This document shows, one piece after another, positions 58,435-64,000 of a stretch of 64,000 bases of DNA. The stretch's first letter is position 1, and every line of letters begins with the position of its first letter. A program made the position numbers and the translations under genes. This DNA comes from Nocardioides sp. Root190 (GTDB lineage: Bacteria > Actinomycetota > Actinomycetes > Propionibacteriales > Nocardioidaceae): assembly GCF_001428565.1 (NCBI RefSeq), contig NZ_LMIA01000001.1, positions 144,071 to 208,070 on the forward strand, given 5' to 3'. The notes under the pieces are model-generated. The model had not been told where the DNA came from, ran no database searches, and worked only from the letters and a program-made list of their open reading frames with translations.

Positions 58435-59748
58435 TCAGCGCTGGGGTCGGTTGTCCACGATGCGCCGCATCTTCCCGACCGAGCGCTCGATGCCGCCGGG
58501 CGTGACGACGTCTACTCCAACCGTGACGCCGATCCTGTTCTTCACCAACCGCTGGAGCTCCGCTCCGCCCACAGCTCCGGCGCCTTCCACCCCCTCGCGG
58601 TGCTCGACCAGCACTGTCAGCTCGTCGAGGTTTCCCGACCGTGAGAGCACGCACTGGAAGTGAGGAGACAACTCTCGAACCTGGAGGATGAGCTCCTCGA
58701 TCTGGGTTGGAAAGAGGTTGACGCCCCGCAGGATCATCATGTCGTCGGTACGACCGGTGATCTTCTCGATTCGCCTCATCGTGCGGGCTGTCCCGGGGAG
58801 CAGTCGCGTGAGGTCACGGGTGCGGTAGCGGATGATCGGCATCGCCTGCTTGGTCAGGGACGTGAAGACGAGCTCGCCCTCCTCTCCGTCGGCGACGGGC
58901 TGCAGGGTGACCGAGTCGACGACCTCGGGGAAGAAGTGGTCCTCCCAGACGGTCAGTCCGTCCTTGGTCTCGACACACTCGCTGGCCACACCGGGGCCGA
59001 TGATCTCGGACAGTCCGTAGATGTCCACTGCGTGCATGTCCAGCCGCTCCTCCATCTCATGGCGCATGTCGTTGGTCCACGGCTCCGCCCCGAAGATGCC
59101 GACCTTGAGGGAGGTCGAGCGCGGGTCGATGCCCTGACGCTCCATCTCGTCGATGACGGAGAGCATGTACGACGGCGTGACCATGATGATGTCCGGCCGG
59201 AAGTCCTGGATCAGCTGAACCTGCCGCTCGGTCATGCCACCCGAGACCGGGACCACCGTGCAGCCGAGCCGTTCGGCTCCGGCATGCGCACCGAGGCCGC
59301 CGGTGAAGAGTCCGTACCCGTAGGCGTTGTGCAAGATGTGCCCGCGCCGGCCACCCGCCGCACGGATACTGCGCGCCATCACCGTCGCCCAGGTCTCCAG
59401 GTCGTCGCGGGTGTACCCCACGACAGTGGGTCGCCCCGTCGTCCCCGAGGAGGCGTGGATGCGGCTGACCTCCACACGGGGGACCGCGAACATCCCGAAG
59501 GGGTAGTTGTCGCGCAGGTCCGACTTCACGGTGAACGGGAGCTTGGACAGGTCGTCCAGCGACTTCACGTCATCGGGGTGGACTCCGGCAGCATCGAACG
59601 AGTCCCTGTAGTGCGCGACGTTGTCGTAGGCGTGCTGGACTGAGGTGCGCAATCGATCGAGCTGGAGGCCTCGCAGCTCGTCCATCGAGGCCGTCTCGAT
59701 CGGCTCGAGCTCGTCCGGTCGGGGGCGGAGGTCGTCCATGGTCACCAC
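58435..59748 (-). CDS. paaK: phenylacetate-CoA ligase PaaK
   Basis: 437 residues from a GTG at 59748; two further starts (GTG 59745, ATG 59739) are close, and AGGA fits the first. The adenylate-forming core has ASSGTTGRPTVVGYT (about 101-115), YGYGLFTGGLGAHAG and YGLSEIIGPGVASEC. TGRTDDMMILRGVNLFPTQIEE lies at the hinge and RSVGKMRRIVDNR at the end, with the catalytic Lys. It activates phenylacetate to phenylacetyl-CoA, the first step of the pathway. It faces the AraC regulator, with an ACCGAA-N2-TTCGGT site between them. Confidence 0.94.
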   Translation of the reverse strand: MVTMDDLRPRPDELEPIETASMDELRGLQLDRLRTSVQHAYDNVAHYRDSFDAAGVHPDDVKSLDDLSKLPFTVKSDLRDNYPFGMFAVPRVEVSRIHASSGTTGRPTVVGYTRDDLETWATVMARSIRAAGGRRGHILHNAYGYGLFTGGLGAHAGAERLGCTVVPVSGGMTERQVQLIQDFRPDIIMVTPSYMLSVIDEMERQGIDPRSTSLKVGIFGAEPWTNDMRHEMEERLDMHAVDIYGLSEIIGPGVASECVETKDGLTVWEDHFFPEVVDSVTLQPVADGEEGELVFTSLTKQAMPIIRYRTRDLTRLLPGTARTMRRIEKITGRTDDMMILRGVNLFPTQIEELILQVRELSPHFQCVLSRSGNLDELTVLVEHREGVEGAGAVGGAELQRLVKNRIGVTVGVDVVTPGGIERSVGKMRRIVDNRPQR

Positions 59749-59835
59749 TCATTCCTGGCTGTCGGTCTCGCTGCCGGGCCAGCGTGCCTCTGCCCGCGGT
59801 TCGAAAGTTGACCGCTGCCGCACGGAACTTGACCG

Positions 59836-59849
59836 ACCGAACATTCGGT
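59836..59849. promoter_or_regulatory. ACCGAA-N2-TTCGGT operator 3 between paaK and the AraC gene
   Basis: ACCGAACATTCGGT shares both arms with the sites at 52200 and 52246, linking paaK to the regulon. A second palindrome, GTGAC-GCGA-GTCAC (59859-59872), lies closer to the AraC gene and may be its own site. Confidence 0.7.
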
Positions 59850-59888
59850 GGGTACGGTGTGACGCGAGTCACCCACAGGAGGTTCAGC

Positions 59889-60848
59889 ATGACGCCGACG
59901 GCGGTGGAGACAGGCCGGACCGAGCACGGCTTCGAGGCGTGGGAGGACCAGATCTGCCACACCTTCGTGCCGCTTCGCGCTCGGTGCGCCGACGACGCCA
60001 CCGGCTTCAGCGGCGAGGTCGACTCGGCCATGTTGGGCTCGGTCATGCTCGCCGAGGTGTCGGCCTCCCACGCCCTGGTCGAGAGGACCCCTCGACTGAT
60101 TCGATCCGACGACCCGGAGCTCTACAAGTTCGGCCTGCAGGTGAGCGGCACGTCCCTCATCGAGCAGGACGATCGCCAGGCACGGCTCCGTCCCGGCGAC
60201 CTTGCGATCTACGACACCTCCCGGCCGTATCGGATCACCTTCAGCGACGACTTCCGGATGACCGTCGCCATGTTCCCTCGAGCACTCGTACGCCTGCCCG
60301 CCCAGCAGATGGCGGCGATGACGGCCGTGCGGCTGGCGGGCGACAACGGCCTGGGCGCACTCATCGCGCCCTTGATGAAGGGCATCGGCGCCGAGCTGAA
60401 TGCCAGCCGTCCCGTCATCGCCACCCATCTTGGCGACGCCGTGGTCGACCTGGTCACCGCGGCCTTCGCCCAGCAGCTCGACCGGCCCCTCGAGCCAGAC
60501 TCCCCCGCGTCACACCGGGCATTGGTGGCGAAGGTCCGCACCTTCGTCGACGAGCGTCTCCCCGACCCGAGCCTCACCTCGAAGTCCGTCGCAGACGCAC
60601 ATTTCGTCTCCGTGCGCTACCTGCAGAAGGTCTTCGCCACCGAGGGCATGTCCGTGTCCACCCTCATCCGGACCCGACGGCTCGAGCGATGCCGACGCGA
60701 CCTGGTCGACCGCACCTGCGAGCACCTCTCCATCGCGCAGATCGGCTGCCGGTGGGGCTTCCCCGACGCCGCGCACTTCTCCCGCCTCTTCCGATCGACC
60801 TACGGGGTGTCCCCGCGCGAATTCCGCAAGGCATCGTTCGCCCTCTGA
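59889..60848 (+). CDS. AraC family regulator (FeaR-like arrangement)
   Basis: 319 residues from the ATG at 59889 with AGGAGG 6 nt upstream. The N-terminal AraC-binding-like domain (about 15-180) has LYKFGLQVSGTSLIEQDDRQARLRPGDLAIYDTSRPY. The C-terminal double HTH has LTSKSVADAHFVSVRYLQKVFATEGMSVSTLIRTRRLERCRRDL and AQIGCRWGFPDAAHFSRLFRSTYGVSPREFR. AraC proteins of this domain order activate aromatic amine, alcohol or aldehyde catabolic genes (FeaR type). It lies between paaK and an aldehyde dehydrogenase, so phenylacetaldehyde oxidation is a probable target. Confidence 0.87.
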   Translation: MTPTAVETGRTEHGFEAWEDQICHTFVPLRARCADDATGFSGEVDSAMLGSVMLAEVSASHALVERTPRLIRSDDPELYKFGLQVSGTSLIEQDDRQARLRPGDLAIYDTSRPYRITFSDDFRMTVAMFPRALVRLPAQQMAAMTAVRLAGDNGLGALIAPLMKGIGAELNASRPVIATHLGDAVVDLVTAAFAQQLDRPLEPDSPASHRALVAKVRTFVDERLPDPSLTSKSVADAHFVSVRYLQKVFATEGMSVSTLIRTRRLERCRRDLVDRTCEHLSIAQIGCRWGFPDAAHFSRLFRSTYGVSPREFRKASFAL

Positions 60849-60917
60849 ACCCAGACCCGGCGCACGAATGCACCAGGGGCGGACATCACCCCCGGATGCC
60901 CGCCCTTGGTGCTCGCG

Positions 60918-62384
60918 TCAGAGAACGATCGTGACGACCTTCTCCTCCGTGTTGGCGACGATGCCGGCCCAGCCGAGCTCACGCCCGATGCCACTGGACT
61001 TCATCCCGCCCCACGGGAGAGCGGGATCGATCGCCGCCCAGCCGTTGACCCACACCGCGCCCGCGCGGACCTTGCTGGCAAGGGTGTGCGCGAGAGACAC
61101 GTTCTGCGTCCAGATCGTCGCCGCCAGGCCGTACTCAGTGGCATTGGCGATCTCGATGGCCTCCTCGACGGTGTCGAACGGGATGACGGCACCGACGGGA
61201 CCGAAGATCTCCTCCTGAGCGATGGTCGATGCGTTGTCGACGTCGGCGAAGATCGTCGGACGCACGAAGAATCCCGGGATGTCGGGACTGGTGCCTCCGG
61301 CGACCAGACGAGCCCCCTCCGCCGTGCCCTTCTCGATATAGCCCAGCACCCGCTGGAGCTGCTCGGCGTTGATCAACGCGCCCATCGTGGTGGACTCGTC
61401 GAACGGATCACCCAGCACCTGTGCGTCGGCGGCCTGCGCCAGCGCCTCGACGACCGTGTCGTAGTGCGATCGGTGAACCAAGATGCGGGTACCGGCGGCA
61501 CAGACCTCGCCCTGGTTGAAGAACAGACCCATGGCGATGCCATTGATGGCGGCCTCGACGTCTGCGTCCTCGCAGACAATCTGCGGCGTCTTGCCACCGA
61601 GCTCGAGGGTGACGCGCTTGAAGGTGTCGGCCGCCGACTTCTGGATCTGACGCCCGACCTCCGGCGATCCCGTGAAGCTGATCTTGTCGACTCCAGCGTG
61701 CGCAACCAGGGCGGCTCCAGCGATCTCCCCGAGTCCGGGCACGATGTTGACGACCCCCGCGGGGAAGCCCGCCTCGTCGATCAGCGCGCCCAGGTGGAGG
61801 ATCGAGAGCGGGGCGTCCTCCGGGGGCTTGACCACGATGGTGTTGCCTGCGGCGAGCGCCGGGCCGAGCTTCCACGCCGCGATCATCAGCGGGGTGTTCC
61901 ACGGGACGATCGCCCCGATGACGCCGACCGGCTCCCGGACTGTGTAGGAGTGAGTGGGGGCCATGCCGAGGTAGCCGGCCGTGGGGATCGTCGTCCCCTG
62001 GATCTTGTCGGCCCAGCCAGCGAAGTGGCGGAACGTCGCGACGGCATTGGGGATGTCGAGCATCCCGGGCTGACCCACCGGCTTCCCGACATCGAGCGCC
62101 TCGAGGCGGGCGAGCTCGGCGGCGTCACGTTCGACCAGATCAGCGAGCCTGTTCAGGAGCGCACCTCGGGCCGCACCGGGAGTCTGCGCCCATGCGCCCT
62201 CCAGCGCTCGACGCGCGGCGACAACGGCTCGATCGACGTCGCTGACCGAGGCGCTGGCGACCTTCACCAGGAGTTCACCTGTGGCGGGATTGGTGTCATC
62301 GAAGGACTCTTCGGCCTTCGACCAGGCTCCATCGATGTACAGGCCGGTCGTGAACCCGGTGGCGGGCTCAACGGTCAACGTCAT
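60918..62384 (-). CDS. aldehyde dehydrogenase, probable phenylacetaldehyde dehydrogenase
   Basis: 488 residues. ALDH signatures: PWNTPL (161-166), ISFTGSPEVGRQI, general base Glu261 in LELGGKTP, catalytic Cys295 in NQGEVCAAGTR, and EEIFGPVGAVIPF. The sequence is closest in style to the betaine/phenylacetaldehyde dehydrogenase group. It converges on the AraC gene and sits beside paaK and a GMC alcohol oxidoreductase. Conversion of phenylacetaldehyde to phenylacetate is therefore the likely reaction, but other aldehydes are possible. Confidence 0.85.
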   Translation of the reverse strand: MTLTVEPATGFTTGLYIDGAWSKAEESFDDTNPATGELLVKVASASVSDVDRAVVAARRALEGAWAQTPGAARGALLNRLADLVERDAAELARLEALDVGKPVGQPGMLDIPNAVATFRHFAGWADKIQGTTIPTAGYLGMAPTHSYTVREPVGVIGAIVPWNTPLMIAAWKLGPALAAGNTIVVKPPEDAPLSILHLGALIDEAGFPAGVVNIVPGLGEIAGAALVAHAGVDKISFTGSPEVGRQIQKSAADTFKRVTLELGGKTPQIVCEDADVEAAINGIAMGLFFNQGEVCAAGTRILVHRSHYDTVVEALAQAADAQVLGDPFDESTTMGALINAEQLQRVLGYIEKGTAEGARLVAGGTSPDIPGFFVRPTIFADVDNASTIAQEEIFGPVGAVIPFDTVEEAIEIANATEYGLAATIWTQNVSLAHTLASKVRAGAVWVNGWAAIDPALPWGGMKSSGIGRELGWAGIVANTEEKVVTIVL

Positions 62385-62511
62385 GGCAGGTCTCCTTCAG
62401 AGGTTGGCGTAGAGGACGACGATGTCTCGACTACCCCTTGCGAAGTTGCCCGCTCCCGCACGCGCCTTGACCACCGGCGACCCGATGATGGGACCGCGTA
62501 ACTATTGACTT

Positions 62512-62524
62512 CTAAGATACTTAG
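62512..62524. promoter_or_regulatory. CTAAG-N3-CTTAG palindrome
   Basis: CTAAG-ATA-CTTAG lies between the divergent ALDH gene (start 62384) and the small gene at 62577, in an unusually AT-rich stretch that is probably the promoter zone. The binding protein is unknown. Confidence 0.4.
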
Positions 62525-62576
62525 TCGGAAAATGATTGTGTCATCGCTCACACCAGATCCATCGCCGGAGGCAGCC

Positions 62577-62816
62577 ATGGACACCACACCGACCACCATT
62601 GCCAACGCCCAGCTGTGCCAACAGCTCCACGCCCTGGCCCGAGCCGAGGACGAGGCCGCAGCACTGGAAGCCGCCCGTGTCCCGTATTGGGCCGCGTGCC
62701 CGCCCAGCGTCCACGCCCACCGGGAGGCCGCACGGTCACTGCGATCGACGGCCTACCGGTTGCAGGCGATGGATTCCGGGCCGTTGCAGGGCTACCCCCG
62801 GCAGATGGCGGGCTGA
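62577..62816 (+). CDS. small hypothetical protein
   Basis: 79 residues from the ATG at 62577, with GGAGG just upstream; a longer frame from 62505 runs through the AT-rich promoter zone and is less likely. It is helical with alternating Ala and charged residues (HALARAEDEAAALEAARVPYW) and no recognised domain. It is followed 3 nt later by a second tiny gene, and the pair is probably cotranscribed. Confidence 0.55.
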   Translation: MDTTPTTIANAQLCQQLHALARAEDEAAALEAARVPYWAACPPSVHAHREAARSLRSTAYRLQAMDSGPLQGYPRQMAG

Positions 62817-62819
62817 GCC

Positions 62820-62954
62820 ATGACGTGGCACACCTCGACGACCACCCGCGACCAGCTGGCCAAACTGATGGTCGAGATCCGGCACCGCGGAGGCACCGTC
62901 GCACGTTGTCAGCGGTGCGCGGCAGGAATCACGGTCACATGGTTCACCCGCTGA
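62820..62954 (+). CDS. 44-residue protein with a CxxC knuckle
   Basis: Starts at the ATG at 62820, 3 nt after the previous stop. It reads MTWHTSTTTRDQLAKLMVEI followed by RHRGGTVARCQRCAAGITVTWFTR, with one Cys-x-x-Cys pair. It could bind zinc as a dimer or be a fragment of a larger zinc-ribbon protein. There is no known family. The pairing with the upstream small gene is the main reason to believe in it. Confidence 0.4.
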   Translation: MTWHTSTTTRDQLAKLMVEIRHRGGTVARCQRCAAGITVTWFTR

Positions 62955-62991
62955 CCAAGCAGGGCTTCCGGCACCCTCGCGGTGTCACCGG

Positions 62992-63417
62992 TCAACGAGC
63001 GGCTCGCCGCAGCTCCCGCATCTCCTCGAACGCCGCTGTCACGTCCCGCAGCACCGCAACGGTCCCGTCGACCTCACCCTTCTCGTCAAGCACGACGGCG
63101 AGGGTGAACTCGACCGAGATTCGTCGACCGTCGGCCGTCAGCGCGGGCACCTTCAACATCTGGTCGGCCTCGTAGCGGCTCTGGCCCGTCGTCATCACCT
63201 TCACATACCCGTTCCAGTGGGCGTCCCGGAGCTTCTCGGGAATGATGACGTCCAGCGACTGACCGAGGACCTCGGTCGCCGCGAATCCGAAGATGCGCTG
63301 AGCGCCCGGATTCCACAAGGTGATGGCACCAGCCTTGTCCGTGGCGATGATCGCGTCGGACTCCATGCCGAACAGCGCAGAGGCAATCGCCGAGACGCGG
63401 GGCTCGTTGGTCGTCAT
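62992..63417 (-). CDS. PAS domain protein
   Basis: 141 residues consisting of a single PAS/PAC unit: IASALFGMESDAIIATDKAGAITLWNPGAQRIFGFAATEVLGQSLDVIIPEKLRDAHWNGYVKVM, then RISVEFTLAVVLDEKGEVDGTVAVLRDVTA. PAS domains sense small ligands, redox state or light. No kinase, cyclase or HTH output domain is attached, so it must act through another protein. It lies 37 nt downstream of the acetyl-CoA synthetase gene on the same strand. Confidence 0.88.
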   Translation of the reverse strand: MTTNEPRVSAIASALFGMESDAIIATDKAGAITLWNPGAQRIFGFAATEVLGQSLDVIIPEKLRDAHWNGYVKVMTTGQSRYEADQMLKVPALTADGRRISVEFTLAVVLDEKGEVDGTVAVLRDVTAAFEEMRELRRAAR

Positions 63418-63454
63418 CGTTTCTCCCTGGATCGTTCGGCCAAGCGGCGCATGC

Positions 63455-64000
63455 TCAGTCCTCGGTGGTGGTGGCCTGGGCGCCGGAGATCAGGTCCATG
63501 ATCGAGGCATCGGCGAGGGTCTGGGTGTCGCCGACGGTGCGGCCTTCGGCGACGTCGCGGAGCAGGCGGCGCATGATCTTGCCCGAGCGGGTCTTGGGGA
63601 GCTCGGGGACGATCATGATCTGGCGGGGCTTGGCGATCGGGCCGATCTCCTTGCGGACGTGGTCGGAGAGCTCCTTGACGATGCCTGCGTTGTCCTGTGC
63701 CGCTGCTGCCTCGAACTCGTTGCGCAGGATGACGTAGGCGACGACGGCCTGGCCGGTGTCGGGGTCGGTGGCGCCCACGACGGCGGACTCGGCGACCTTG
63801 GGGTGCGAGACCAGTGCGGACTCGATCTCGGTGGTGGAGAGGCGGTGGCCGGAGACGTTCATGACGTCGTCGACGCGCCCCAGGACCCAGATGTCGCCGT
63901 CGGTGTCCTTCTTCGCGCCGTCGCCGGCGAAGTAGTAGGCCCCCCTCTGATCATTTGCCTTGAAGCGGGACCAGTAGGTGTCGACGTAGCGTTCGTCGTC
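63455..64000 (-). CDS. acs: acetyl-CoA synthetase, C-terminal part (continues beyond the window)
   Basis: About 181 residues of the C-terminus are visible. Motifs: DERYVDTYWSRFK, GAYYFAGDGAKKDTDGDIWVLGRVDDVMNVSGHRLSTTEIESAL and, near the end, PKTRSGKIMRRLLRD with the catalytic, acetylation-regulated Lys. This is the AMP-forming acetate-CoA ligase. An internal Met at 63862 is not the start. The gene runs off the right edge of the window. Confidence 0.95.
   Translation of the reverse strand, partial: DDERYVDTYWSRFKANDQRGAYYFAGDGAKKDTDGDIWVLGRVDDVMNVSGHRLSTTEIESALVSHPKVAESAVVGATDPDTGQAVVAYVILRNEFEAAAAQDNAGIVKELSDHVRKEIGPIAKPRQIMIVPELPKTRSGKIMRRLLRDVAEGRTVGDTQTLADASIMDLISGAQATTTED

Overview
The window is high-GC DNA with many 4-base start/stop overlaps, GTG starts and leaderless-looking promoters. 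It carries mycobacteria-like P450/F420 genes and an actinobacterial paa cluster. All of this points to a chromosome of a mesophilic actinobacterium, most likely Nocardioides or another member of Nocardioidaceae (inference; no rRNA or other marker gene is present).

Layout. 1-2.8 kb: two LytR-CpsA-Psr (LCP) cell-wall ligases with a small gene between them, then a tRNA-Arg(CCU). 2.8-4.1 kb: two overlapping PQ-loop (SemiSWEET-like) genes and a phosphopantetheinyl transferase. 4.2-17.6 kb: a lipid/sterol-type catabolic block on the minus strand (CMD-family protein, 3-hydroxyisobutyrate-dehydrogenase-like protein, two SDRs, ALDH, NTF2-like protein, 3Fe-4S-type ferredoxin, CYP51-like P450, second P450, TetR). 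Divergent F420/flavin monooxygenase genes, a beta-carbonic anhydrase and a large inverted-repeat cluster complete it. Two genes in this block start 10 nt after a TNNAACNNGTTNNA (KstR-type) palindrome. 17.8-21.3 kb: an ECF sigma factor fused to a zinc-finger anti-sigma-like and membrane region, a class F-type sortase and a secreted repeat protein. All three are preceded by the same TGCAAG-N19-CSTACC promoter. 21.4-25.3 kb: a saccharopine-dehydrogenase-like reductase, and a SigE-family sigma factor coupled to a membrane-anchored beta-propeller protein.

25.4-44.1 kb: an integrase-bounded defence island. It holds a tyrosine recombinase, an excisionase-like HTH protein, a giant Cap4-nuclease/P-loop/HEAT-repeat protein, a helical hypothetical protein, two adjacent cGAS/DncV-like nucleotidyltransferases and a Cap15-like 2TM beta-barrel effector (a CBASS with doubled synthases). 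It continues with a frameshifted IS110 transposase, a PD-(D/E)xK-type protein, an AlbA_2 (Schlafen-type) protein, a zinc-ribbon array fused to an endonuclease-like domain, and an unknown protein.

44.3-62.4 kb: a complete phenylacetate catabolic locus. The paaABCDE-paaJFHIG operon runs leftwards, with paaZ, an EthD-like gene and a TetR gene running rightwards. paaK, an AraC regulator, a phenylacetaldehyde-type dehydrogenase and a GMC oxidoreductase lie next to it. Three ACCGAA-N2-TTCGGT palindromes at the divergent promoters suggest a shared TetR operator. 62.5-64 kb: two very small genes, a PAS-domain protein and the C-terminal part of an acetyl-CoA synthetase that runs off the window.
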